Assembly: GCA_030159075.1 (NCBI GenBank)
Contig: BROG01000474.1
Coordinates: 248,001 to 312,000 of the forward strand
Reading direction: 5' to 3'
DNA length: 64,000 nt
DNA from: Atrina japonica
Lineage: Eukaryota > Mollusca > Bivalvia > Pterioida > Pinnidae
Under the pieces are notes generated by a model, which was not told where the DNA came from, ran no database searches, and was given only the letters and a program-made list of their open reading frames with translations. Both the position numbers and the translations under genes were made by a program. Positions 23,221 through 34,511 of this stretch are shown here, in pieces (the first letter of the stretch is position 1; each line of letters opens with the position of its first letter).

Positions 23221-26200
23221 CAATAAGAATGATGATGATGATGATGATGATGATGCAGATGCAGTGATAACAATTTCATTATTCTTTTCGCTATTTTTCC
23301 CAAATGGAGTGGTACAAGGTAGTTTTGAAAATTTGTATGAAAATCACTGAGAACCAATTATTGCACTTGCATAAGTACAAAGCATGTGTCCAAAGTTTGT
23401 GGAACTTCACCTATTATTAGTGACATCCCAATGCAAATGAACATAAAACAAAGTTATCCAATGCACAGCAATATTAATTAAACGATGTCACAAGGAATTT
23501 ACATATCAACCATTATTCTGTGATGAACTTCAATTCAATTTGCCTTATGTCAAAGTCATCAAATCTATTTAAAGAAGCCAAATTTCTCCAATATAATTAC
23601 ATGTATACTGCAGAGAATGTCCACAATATTTTGGGAATGGGACCTGGAACTGGGCCTTCTGAATTTGGGAATTTTAGCAACATTTTCCTGTAATTCGGGA
23701 AATCTAAATATACATAATAATGTTTAAAAATACAAAAATCTCTCTAAGGTTATCATCATTTGACTTTAATTGGGACATTACGACCACAAATTAAGAAAAA
23801 TGCCTTTTTTCCACATTGGGAATGGAGCCTTATTTCGACCCACCCACCCACCCCCCTACAATAGGATGGAAAATCCCAGGTGATTTTCTGGCCGTTTTTA
23901 TTGTTCAACTGAAATCAGAATTTTTCAAAATAAGAAATTTGGTCAAACAAAATGACAAAATTGGGAGAGGAAATTAAGAAATAGGAATCCTCTGGCTGTA
24001 TTGACTTGAGTTATGTACAATGGTGATGGGATATTTATTTTCAGATTTATCTTTATCGATGAGAGCTTAATTTGGAAGAGAAAGGTCAGTGTGTGAGAGG
24101 TCATGGTGATGGGATGATTGCCAAGAGACTGCCCGTGTGTAATCCTAGATGATTGATGAGGTTTTTATTGTCAGATTGACAGTAGTAAGAATGTGATTTA
24201 AATGAACTTCAAATAATTTGAAATGACTTTTGACCAATAATTACTATTTAGAATTTTGTCATGAGAAGTAATAGATATTTTCATAAGTTACAATTTATTT
24301 ATTATTAAGAAATTAATGTTTAAATGTTAGAAGACAATATTTCTATGAATAATGAAGAAAATATAGAATATTATTTCAAGTAAGGTTCAGTAATACAAAA
24401 GTTTGTGTACGAGTAGAGCAAATTGTGATGAAAGGAATGGTATATAATGTGTACATAGTGTTCAAATATTTTATAAGTTTGTAAGAAGAAATTTGTTTGA
24501 AAGAAACACATCTAAAGTGGAAAAAGTAATTTTGTAAACGTAACATTTGTACATTTACATAAGTGTAAATGGATGTCTGCTAAGATGTCTGCTTATGACA
24601 TATACATGTAAATGATAAGTGAAGAACAAATAGAAGGAGAGAGTTTTAGTGAACAAAGAGAATAGGGAGAAACTAGAGTCAGAGTGGACTAGAAGATGTA
24701 TATAACATGATGTAAGAATGGGAAGAATAGATATTAGTATTAGAACTTTGTATACATGTACAACAACTTGTGAAAAATAATTACATTGCAGCTGACAATC
24801 ATATTCCTAATTAATTTAGAGAAAACGGAAAAACAACCTAAAAATGATATTTGTCTTGGACCTACATGTATATGGGAATCACTATGGATTTTTAAAGACG
24901 TACAAAGTTTTGGTCCTTTTTGGCTCTTTTTTTAGCCCTATGGGTCGTAGCCCCTTTTCATTTGCAAAATTTATGAGGCTTCACATTGGGATATTTCCTT
25001 AATGTACTAAGAAATTGGCAAATTAATTCTTGAGAAGAAGTATAAAATATGTAAAAGACAAGACGACATACAAAAGTTGATAACAATTGGTCAAATTGAG
25101 TCAAAACTAAAAAGTGGACAAATTCAAGAATCAAGGTTCAATACTCAATAGGTAAACAAATCAAGGAACTATTGGATACCCCTTTCCACAAGGAAAATAA
25201 ATGATAAATATCAAGGCCCTGTCCATGTGGTTTTAAAATATATAGGCCAGGTTAAATGGTTTTTTTACCTGCATATCAACACTCCTGTAGATGGGGTACA
25301 TATACATGTATAACATTAGCTTTCCAGACATTGTCCCATCAAGCTAAAATGTATTATGGATCCATTCCAGATATGATTATGAATATTGGTTTATATTCTT
25401 TCTCATTTACCCCTAAAGACACATTTGGACTGGTCTAAGTCACTGATTTACAGGAGAGTCCATTATTTTTCAAGGGTTAATGAGTTAAACTAGATACTGC
25501 ATATATCATTAAACTTTAAACTGATACATACATTGTACATGTATACATTTACATGTTCCATACTTTTGTGTCACCCTGTACATGTTTAACATATGACTTC
25601 AGCTGTTAACAATTTGTTGTTTTTCAACAGCGAGGATTAGTGCCACAGAAAAAAAGAGAAACATTGGAAAACAATTATTGCAATTGACAAGCAACACCAA
25701 CAAATTTCTAATATTTCACACCTAACACAACTGTAATGTCAGAAACACGCAACTGTAACAATACCACAAGTTTTTTTTAACTGAGTGCTTACTGACATGT
25801 ATCACAAGTCGACATTAATATCTAATGATTATAATTAAATTACATGTAACCAGACAGGGATCTATCAGAAACATGTACACTATTTTCCACTCAAAGGAGA
25901 CAATGTCCAAATATCCAAGTAATTTTGTGTAAGTAACGGATAGCTATTGTAACATTATAAAGGTATTGTGTGGATTCTTTGAAACTGATACTGACAAGTG
26001 ATCTAACAAGGTATACTGACAGTTAAAGGAAATCAGATTGGATCAATTTCTGTGTAAAATGTCAAAGATAAATGAATGCATCAATTACAGATCAACACCT
26101 GTATTGTCTACCATTAATTTTTAATTTGTATACAAACTAGAATGATAATGCAAGACTCAACAAAACACACTTATACGCTTGTCTTGTTATTTTGCACTTG

Positions 26201-26266
26201 TCCAATAGGACAAGTTAAAGGAACATTAGCTGTGTTTTTCCAAAAAAAATGTTTTCTTTTTTTTAA
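23221..26266. other. Long gene-poor stretch with a (GAT)n tract
   Basis: (GAT)n lies at 23229-23256. GGGAATGGAGCCTTATTTCG with CCTACAATAGGATGG near 23815-23875 resembles 58945-59000, suggesting a dispersed repeat. Otherwise AT-rich sequence with frequent TACATGTA. No exon was identified. Confidence 0.45.
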
Positions 26267-26450
26267 TACAGTGGTACCTGTCTTGAGAGACCATCCCATT
26301 GACCACAAATATTTTGGTCTTTCAAGCCAGATGGTCTTTCAAAAGCGTTTTCATTTACAGGATTATTTAACCAGTTGGTTTTCAGAAAATGGACTTAAAA
26401 GACAGGTGGTCTGCCATGAGAATTGTCTTTCAAGACAAGTTTCCACTGTA
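26267..26450. mobile_element. pogo-like MITE, 184 bp
   Basis: TACAGTGGTACCTGTCTTGA and the complement of the right end TACAGTGGAAACTTGTCTTG. Interior GAGACCATCCCATTGACC. Sister of 20428-20609. Confidence 0.78.
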
Positions 26451-27577
26451 CTTACATTGATCTACAATAACAAAAAAAAAAAAGATACACAGGCATAAAA
26501 ATTCTTCTATTCCCATATCTATTGACATGTTTATACTTGTACACTGAATGCCAATCACAATCGTTAATTCATTGTCATCAATTTTGTTTCAAAAATTGTA
26601 AATTAAATTTTATATCTTTTATAATGTTGAAAATGGATATAGTATGGAAATAAACTTTGACCAGAATGAGTAAAACACTCATTATGTACACTCATGAGTT
26701 TCCATGTTTCCTTTAAAGGAATAAGAGCTCTCATCGATGGCATTTTTTTTTAATTGTCAAATCAACTTTAATACAAAATATTTCTGAAACAAATTACCTA
26801 CATCTATTGTAATCAAATTAAAAAACCATAAACAGCTTTCTGATACATGTACCGGTATATTACATATATAGTGGAATCTTGTAATATCCAATTGGTTGAG
26901 TCGAAATTCCGGTTATGTCAAAGTTGAATGGTTGGTCTCAATTTTTAGGAATACAAAAATATGGTAATTAAAATTTTGGTTATCTCAAATTCTGGATATC
27001 TCAAAGTAATCATGGTGGTCCCTTGAATTTTTTGAAAATGAAAATACATACATACAGCAATATGTAAAGCTAACTTACTCTTCAAACTCGCTTAAATCTA
27101 AACTGCAGTAGTTTACTACTTGTACCAGCAATATATATATATATATATATATACATATATTACAAAAAATCTACATGTAAATTTTTTTCCAAATTTAAAT
27201 GACATTCCTGAATAGAATATGTGTAAAACAAACAAATAAACAACAAATATGAATCAAGATAATTTGACATGTACTGATATGTGGTGTCATGTTGTAAATC
27301 AGATTCCAGAGAGAAAAATAAGCCAGATAAATATCCATGGATGGACAACAATTCATTTAAACAAATTTCTCAATAAAAATATTGGGAAAATATGAACCTA
27401 CAACTGAAGCGTATTTACGTGTAGGTCTATGATACACCGTCAATGACACTAATGAAAAGTTTGTGTCAAATCAGTAGTATACACCTAGCCAACAACTCTA
27501 AGATATTGGAGAATGTTTAGAAGTTAAAATATTTACTATAGGACCTTTTGTATCAATCTTAACTTATCATTTACATG
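26451..27577. other. No gene; MITE fragment and (TA)n tract
   Basis: AGTGGAATCTTGTAATATCC at 26871 is a left MITE end with GGTTATCTCAAATTC phrases to about 27010. (TA)n is at 27130-27160. Confidence 0.45.
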
Positions 27578-28106
27578 GGCGTTGGAGCCGGGGGGGCTAG
27601 GGGGGGATTAGCCCCCCCCACTTTTTTTTAAAAGTTAGGCATAGGTGTTGAAAATTGGGGCTTAGCCCCCAAGACGTTTCTGGCGTGTGTGTGTTTTAAG
27701 TTGGTTTAGCCCCCCCCACTTCTGGCGTGTGTGTGTTTTAAGTTGGTTTAGCCCCCCCACTTCTGGCGTGTGTGTGTTTTAAGTTGGTTTAGCACCCCCA
27801 CTTCTGGCGTGTGTGTGTTTTAAGTTGGTTTCGGCCCCCCACTTCTGGCGTGTGTGTGTCTTAAGTTGGTTTAGCCCCCCACTTCTGGCGTGTGTGTGTT
27901 TTAAGTTGGTTTAGCCCCCCCACTTCTGGCGTGTGTGTGTTTTAAGTTGGTTTAGCCCCCCCACTTCTGGCGTGTGTGTTTTAAGTTGGTTTAGCCCCCC
28001 CACTTCTGGCGTGTGTGTTTTAAGTTGGTTTAGCCCCCCCCCACTTCTGGCGTGTGTGTGTTTTAAGTTGGTTTAGCACCCCCACTTTCAATTTGCTTCC
28101 GACGCC
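27578..28106. mobile_element. GGCGTCGGAA-ended MITE with amplified ~42-bp core
   Basis: The ends are GGCGTTGGAGCC (left) and CTTCCGACGCCTATG (right), whose complement CATAGGCGTCGGAA is the family terminus. Next to the left end is the G-rich/C-rich pair CCGGGGGGGCTAGGG and TTAGCCCCCCCCAC. The core unit CTTCTGGCGTGTGTGTG + TTTTAAGTTGGTTTAGCCCC is present about 10 times (27675-28085). Sibling copies at 37705-37843 and 54830-54997 have it once. Confidence 0.8.
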
Positions 28107-28421
28107 TATGATTTAAATGTATCAGCTGATACAATAACTACTCAACTACTGTAGCGTGCCCATCATTTTGTCCAAAATATGCCTTCAATTTTGTCACGTG
28201 GTGATGAAAGCTACATGACAAGAGAGTGGTCTATGGAGGGATCTTGAAAAACGATGTATAGGCTTATTGGAAACGCCTGGGTGTAGTAAATGTACAAATA
28301 TTTATTTTGAAAAAATATTTGTACCCCGGCGTTTCTAATTACAGCTGCAACGAAGAAGGTATTTAACTATTTTCATCTTTGTCTCCTTCTTTGGGACAGA
28401 AAAATAAATTTAGTAAAATAC
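28107..28421. other. Spacer with a local inverted duplication
   Basis: GGCGTTTCTAATTACAGCTG and AACGAAGAAGGTATTT at 28326-28364 repeat, in opposite orientation, the end of the exon-like segment at 28440-28416 (AGCGTTTCTACAG, ATTACAATGAAGAAGGTATT on the minus strand). Confidence 0.55.
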
Positions 28422-28638
28422 CTTCTTCATTGTAATTTCTGTAGAAACGCTGCGTGAAATCGCCGTTTCCACCGAAATTATCTTCGTTGCAGCCGTAACT
28501 ACGGTCCTTCCAGCCCATGTGCTCATAGTAATTTAGAATTGGGTCAACTCTGTTAAGTTTAAATGTCTCTGTTGAAAGCTCCCAGACATTATTTACGACT
28601 GATAAACTTTCCCGGGTGTTTAAATTGTCTTTTCGCAT
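28422..28638 (-). CDS. Orphan first-exon-like segment, unrecognised protein
   Basis: ATG at 28638 opens a 72-codon hydrophilic frame ending at GAAGAAG|GTATTT, a plausible donor leaving phase 1. Read-through continues to TAA at 28363. Codon use and composition look protein-like and unlike neighbouring AT-rich noise: charged and aromatic residues are balanced, with phrases such as SLSVVNNVWELS, DPILNYYEHMGW and NEDNFGGNGDF. There is no signal peptide or membrane segment. The GW-x-N-G arrangement faintly recalls small ciliary microtubule-associated proteins, but this is only an impression. Downstream exons would lie at lower coordinates and are not identified. An orphan exon or pseudogene is possible. 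Confidence 0.35.
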
Positions 28639-29739
28639 CTTGATTCAATACAGCTGATTTTTGTTTCTTAATTTACCCGCTATATTTCCACCAGAGCAGA
28701 CATGCTTCCGTAGATACATGTTACAGAATGACGTGCCAATCATCAAGAGTCTTACGAAATGAACATAGATTTCATAATAAAAACACCTAGCTGACCCAGA
28801 CACATCTATGCGGTACGTGTTCGATTAGTTTATTTGGGTGTGTTCAAAAATTCCCGTAAAACGTTAATGTGTCGTTTAAAATTAAAATATGTAAGCGGAA
28901 TTGTGATTTTAGATGATATATACACATGAATATAATTTGTAACAATTATTATTTGGCAGTTTTAATGCATTTTTTACTTACAATAGAAATCAAGACATGG
29001 AGAAGCTGAAATATTTCAAACAAATAATGTTAAAATTGTAAATATAAATGTTTACCCGCTCATCTAATTCTATAGACCAAATGTGTAAGTACTACATACA
29101 TGTATGTATATGTAAAAATACTTTATTTAGATTTTAATATTTTATACTACAAATAGGTTTAATGTTACTTTATACAAAATAAATAAATAAAAATACAAGT
29201 ATTTAAAGCTATTTATGTGATAATTTCACTTTTTTTATATTTTTTGTGTATAACCTTCTTTGTACTTTTTTTTATTTTTTGTTGCTGTTTTGAGTTTGTT
29301 GCTTTTTTTTCTTTTCCAATTTGGTTCGTTTGTGTTTTGAATTGAGATATTTTGGTGGGTTGTTTGTTTTTTAAGGTTTAATTTTAAATGTTGCTTTTTG
29401 TCCGAATACATGTAATTATCTATGCAAACTTTTAATAGTCAAATGAAAAGGAAAAATATATGAGAGGAACTATTTACATGTGTAAACGCATTACATTGCT
29501 CAATAGGAGAAATGCACAGCTTCCTTCAGTCCTAGTTCACTTGACAGATTATAGCAAATTTCAAACAGAATCTATATAGATACAGCTTTCATTGCATTGT
29601 TTTAAAAATTATGTCACAATTTAGGACACATAGGGATGAAAAGATTTAGACTTGAACCAAGTTCTTCAGATCAACACATGCACAAATTATGGGTTTCTTT
29701 TAAATTTATTTCTGTTGTATTGATTCATTTTGGACCTTG
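28639..29739. other. No gene recognised; would hold the promoter of the 28.6-kb segment
   Basis: AT-rich, with a T/G-rich stretch at 29225-29400. No clear TATA box could be assigned. Confidence 0.4.
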
Positions 29740-30021
29740 CTACCTGATTACTGGTATCTACAATAAAGCACCTGTAAAAGTTTGTACTACCTGATTACTG
29801 GTATCTACAATAAAGCACCTGTAAAAGTTTGTACTACCTGATTACTGGTATCTACAATAAAGCACCCGTAAAGGTTTGTACTACCCGATTACTGGTATCT
29901 ACGATAATGCATCTGTAAAAGTTGGTGCTACCTGATTACTGGTATCTATGATAAAGCACCTGTAAAAGTTTGTACTACCTGATTACTGGTATCTACGATA
30001 ATGCACCTGTAAAAGTTTGTA
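29740..30021. repeat. 47-bp tandem repeat, 6 copies
   Basis: The unit is CTACCTGATTACTGGTATCT + ACAATAAAGCACCTGTAAAAGTTTGTA in two parts, and 282 bp is exactly six units. Variants: CCCGATT, TTGGTGC, CGATAATGC. Confidence 0.92.
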
Positions 30022-30982
30022 ATGGTTGAACTGGTTGAAAACTTGCGCTGGAACATGTATTTAGGATTCAGCAATTTAATTAGAAGTGAACATATGTGTA
30101 CTGGTGATAATTCCAAAACAACCAAAGTTTTACAACATTTGGGAGGACGTTACCTCTTTATTATCGGAACTGGTAGTCATACATGTAATGCCATCCTACT
30201 ACACCAATCATACATGTAAATATACTATAGATGTGACAACCATACACTGCAAGAATTGTCAGTAGTGGCGCAGCACATTTCAGATACTGAAATCCCAACT
30301 AAGAAATAGGTCAAATAGTTTTATCTAGGTCACAATGTCAAAGGTCATAGTACCAACAGAAAGGGCTCAGCATAATGTCTGCACTTGGGAATTATTAAAG
30401 GTCTACAACTTAAAGACCAAAAGACATAGCTCTTGTTAAAGTTTTTGACTGACAAAAATGTCAGGGGTATGGCATTAGCTCTACAGACATTTTGTCCTAG
30501 TGATCTAAAATTACACAAAAAGGTATAATCTAAATACTGAAGAACACTGTTTTCATATGTTTAGATATCCTTTTAAGGCCTTTGTTTTATGTACGGTATT
30601 GTAAAACATCTAGATGTACATGTACTTTTAAAAACAACAAAACCTGCAAAGCTATTAAATGTGAAAATGTAAATTATTCATGAAATATTTAACACCTTTA
30701 TAAACTAAAATTTTTGAAATTCATAAACTAGTTAAATCAAATCTAAAACAATGCCCATTACATAATTTATTATTGTATATCCATTAATGCAAAATAAATA
30801 ATTCATTTTTAAATACATGTACCTGAGAAAATTTACTGTCATTTATATGTAGACAACAGATTTACATTACACATGTATGTTGTAATAAAGTTGTATTAAA
30901 AATCAAATGCATGTGTAGGCATACAATGTAAATGTACTTCTAAGATTTAAAGTGCCTATTTACATAATACTCTGTTTATTTG
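30022..30982. other. No gene recognised
   Basis: AT-rich with TACATGTA palindromes. Nothing resolved. Confidence 0.5.
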
Positions 30983-31440
30983 ATTGTTGTTTTATGCTAT
31001 GCTCAACAACTAACCTATCCCCAAATGCCCTACAGGCAACTTTTGGCTAACTTTTCAATTATGATGTCACAGATAAATTGCCTGTCAAAACACTTTTGTG
31101 ATTATGACATCACAATCGAATGATATAAAAAAAAACCACATGGACAGCCATTTGTCAGACACTTGGCAATATCATCAAATGCCTAACACGACACCTTTTG
31201 GCAAACTTTTCCATTATGTCATCACAATTAAAAGATCTTTCAAACATTTGTGTAATTATGACATCACAATCCAATGATGTCAATGGTGGCAGCCAGTTTT
31301 TAGTGGTGGACGAGAGAACCTGTTTACAATGTACCCGGGAACAGACCACTGGCTTTCCGCAAGTAAACTGACAAACTTTCTCTCATGATCAATTTAGGTT
31401 CCAGCAGGACTCGTACCCACACCGATTATTAATGGAAGGT
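30983..31440 (-). mobile_element. SINE family C expanded by an internal dimer
   Basis: The 3' end (plus-strand TGATTGTTGTTTTATGCTAT, CTCAACAA) and the body (GTGGCAGCCAGTTTTTAGTG to TCCAGCAGGACTCG) are family C, but about 250 bp separate them. That insert is a roughly 153-bp repeat present nearly twice, with copies starting AAATGCC at 31024 and 31177 and sharing ATTATGACATCACAATC. Confidence 0.55.
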
Positions 31441-31600
31441 TGAAAATGGACACACAGACGGACCAAACAAAATACATTGCATGTACCATTGCCTCGACCC
31501 CAAATATTCTCACTTCAGAAAATTTAACCTAACCCCGAATCTTCTCACTTCAGGACAAAAAAAGATAATAATTGTTTCTTCTCTAAGATGATTCCTGATA

Positions 31601-32003
31601 CCTACCTGGTTGTACCTACCTGGATGTACCTACTTGGTTGTACCTACCTGGTTGTACCTACCTGGATGTACCTACTTGGTTGTACCTTCCTGGTTGTACT
31701 TACTTGGTTGTACCTACATGTACCTGGTTGTACCTACCTGGTTGTACCTATCTGGTTGTACCTACTTGGTTGTACCTATCTGGTTGTACCTACTTGGTTG
31801 TACCTTCCTGGTTGTATCTTCTTGGTTGTATCTACATGTACCTGGTTGTACCTACTTGGTTGTACCTACCTGGTTGTACATACCTGGTTATACCTACTTG
31901 GTTGTACCTTCGTGGTTATACCTACTTGGTTGTACCTACCTGTTATACCTACTTGGTTGTACCTACCTGGTTGTACCTTCCTGGTTGTACCTACCTGGTT
32001 CAT
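31601..32003. repeat. 14-bp minisatellite, about 29 units
   Basis: The unit is CCTACCTGGTTGTA, with CTACTTGG, CTTCCTGG and ACATGTACC variants. Because 14 is not a multiple of three and the unit has no stop on this strand, all three plus frames are open and read the same WLYLPGCTYLVVP-like phrase. These frames are not genes. Confidence 0.93.
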
Positions 32004-32834
32004 ACCTTTCACTTTCAAAATAAAGCATTGGTCGTTCCTTTGGTCAGTGCTTGAAAATGAAATGATGTTTTTGCTTCTGTTCAAAAATCACATTTTTGGC
32101 AACTTTTTTTAACTTTGTCATTTTCATTACATTTATGCAGTTTCTTTGATTTTATTCCCCTCTGCCAAGAGAAACAATGTTTATATTCATTTTCTAAGTG
32201 ATGTTTCATTTACATGTATTTAGATGAATAGGGAAATTTGTGTAGTAATGCAAGTTTTGTGACACAGTCAACATCTTCACCAGAAATAGTTGGTGGATTT
32301 TTATGAAACTTGGCAGATATGAAATACTCTTTGTCTCCATTACTGTTTTCTACCAAGGGGATCCAAGGTTGGGAAAATAACTTGCAGAGGGGTCCTTCCT
32401 TTGGCAAATTCTTTCTTTAGACCCAATATGCAAAACAAACTGAATGTTAGATTGTTAAATTTACTGTGTGCATTTAATTTAGCCTATATATTCTCCTTGG
32501 TATTCTTTTCACATTTGTTGCTAGCACCCAGGTAAGCAATATAGCCCCACTTGGGCCTCCCCTTTACTAAAACTCACTGATTCCCCTAGAACATCTGGGT
32601 TAGATGTAATTATTTTACTAAAACTTAATTATGTAAAAGGTTGTCAAAATACAGACAACTCAATCTTATATATGTGATGTACATATTACATGTTAGTTTG
32701 AAAATTCAAATTGAATTCTGAATTATCGGACACTATAGCAAGAGTTCTGTTGATGCAAGAAAGACAACTCCTACAAACTTGTAAACAAAATAAAATTTCC
32801 ATACCAGATCTGTGTGCTAAGTCTTAGGATTGAG
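32004..32834. other. No gene recognised
   Basis: AT-rich unique-looking sequence. Confidence 0.5.
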
Positions 32835-32985
32835 GCGTCACCAGTTAAAGGTGAAGTGTGACATATACATGTATTGACCTGAGCTAAGGACTGATGCCAA
32901 TGCAGTGAGGGTTCTTTAATATGCCAGGCCTGCTCTCATCTGAAAGGTCCATGATTTCATTTTTTATGTCTAGTGATTGGTAAAA
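32835..32985 (-). mobile_element. SINE family B fragment
   Basis: GACCTGAGCTAAGGACTGAT, GCCAATGCAGTGAGGGTTCT and TATGCCAGGCC match the plus-strand reading of 5757-6046. Confidence 0.5.
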
Positions 32986-33009
32986 GAAGAATTTGATTTT
33001 GAATCATAT

Positions 33010-33290
33010 TTTATGCTGCTACACTCAACAATTTTTCAGTTATATTAAAAAAAAGTTTTCAGTTATATTGTGATGGCCAGTTTTCACTGATGGAGAAGAG
33101 AACCTTGTTACAATGTACACGGGAAAAGAACACCAGCCTTCTGCAAGAAAACTGGCAAACATTCTCACAAAAATCAGCCAACGTGACTTGAATGGGACTG
33201 GAACCTCCACTGACAAGAAGTGAGAGACTTAATGATTTAAATCATAATGCTCTAACCACTCCCCTAAAGGAGCACTATGCCATCAAGGTT
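33010..33290 (-). mobile_element. SINE family C
   Basis: GCTACACTCAACAATTTTTC, GATGGCCAGTTTTCACTGAT, AACTGGCAAACATTCTCAC and CATAATGCTCTAACCACTC follow the same order as at 1646-1897. A short internal tandem duplication (TTTTCAGTTATATT twice, 33036-33069) sits at the same point where the 31-kb copy carries its dimer insert. Confidence 0.6.
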
Positions 33291-34215
33291 TACAAATGCT
33301 GAGAAATGTAATTATGAGAAAATTTTCAGAGATGTATCCTTTGGGACCGATTTTGCCCCACCCTGGATTCATCCCTCAATTAATCTGTCCCAAAAAATAC
33401 AAACTAAGTAGAGGACCCTGAGTACTTGCTTTCTGTAAAGTATCATCAAAATCCCTTCAGTGGTTTTGAAGTACAAGCTGAGAGTGTAAAAAATCACCCC
33501 TCTCTCTTTTTTACAGTTTTAAATTTTTTTAAAAGTTTTTTTAAGATGTACAAATGTTTGGCCCACTATATTGGTTCTTGCCCTGTTATATTTAGTATCC
33601 AAATTCAATTTATAGGTGTAGAGAGGATGATATTCTAAGACCAAGTAAATAGTCACTATTTAGCTAAATTAGCTCTACCCTTGACCCTGATCTCCTGCTG
33701 CCAGGGTAATGAATTTCTCAAATTTAGTAAATGGTTCTATAATCTTTTTAATGCTATATTCAATTTTGTTTTACAATACATAGAAAATGAGAAGAAGATT
33801 TTCTAAGATAAAGTACATAATCACTATATGGCCATATTGATCATGCCCAAGCCCCAAAACCCAAAATCCCAGGTCATAATTTCACAATTTGATAGAGGGC
33901 TTTATCCTCTTTCTAGCCATGTATACAAATTCAGTTTTAATCTTTGAATCACACATCCATGTAGATCACACAAATACATATAAACCATTTTTCAATACAT
34001 ACACATGTAGTGGTTCTGGAGGAGAAGATTTTCAAAGAGGGATATCCTTTTTTCCTATTTTTCCCCACCCCAACCCAATTCATCCAACTAAAAAACACAA
34101 ACTTAAATGAGGACCTAAACAACTTGCTTCCTGTGAAGTTTCATCAAAATCCCTTAGGTTTTGAAAATCAAGCTGATAATGTAAAAAAGTGTCACGCCTA
34201 AATCCTCTTTACAGT
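33291..34215 (+). mobile_element. Family D retroposon, two overlapping partial copies
   Basis: GGGACCGATTTTGCCCCACC, CTTTCTGTAAAGTATCATCA and AAATCCCTTCAGTGG at 33340-33465 recur as TTTCAAAGAGGGATATCC..., CTTGCTTCCTGTGAAGTTTC at 34010-34160. Same family as 13881-14686, 38225-38545 and 50452-51136. Confidence 0.5.
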
Positions 34216-34511
34216 CTTTTTCAAACTTTTAATTTTAAATTCATTAAAATTTAAATGAATCAATTTTTTTCCAAAGTATTACACAAAATCATTTCTTTAC
34301 CTAATTACAGGTAAAACACATTAAAAGAATGCATCAAAGTGAATATAAAGGGAGATAACAAAGAAATCATACAATCAAAGTACTTAAAGTAACGATGTGA
34401 TGATTGATACAGCTATTACAATCAACCAATAAATTCAAAATTTTCAACATGACACAGTTCTAATAATATAACATCTTACTTATGTGAATACTCATATTCC
34501 ACAATCTGCAA
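34216..34511. other. No gene recognised
   Basis: Flank of the large satellite. No inverted repeat was seen across the array boundaries. Confidence 0.45.

Noticed and set aside
31588..32112. 174-codon frame as a coding gene
   Set aside because: Produced by the 14-bp minisatellite in all three frames.
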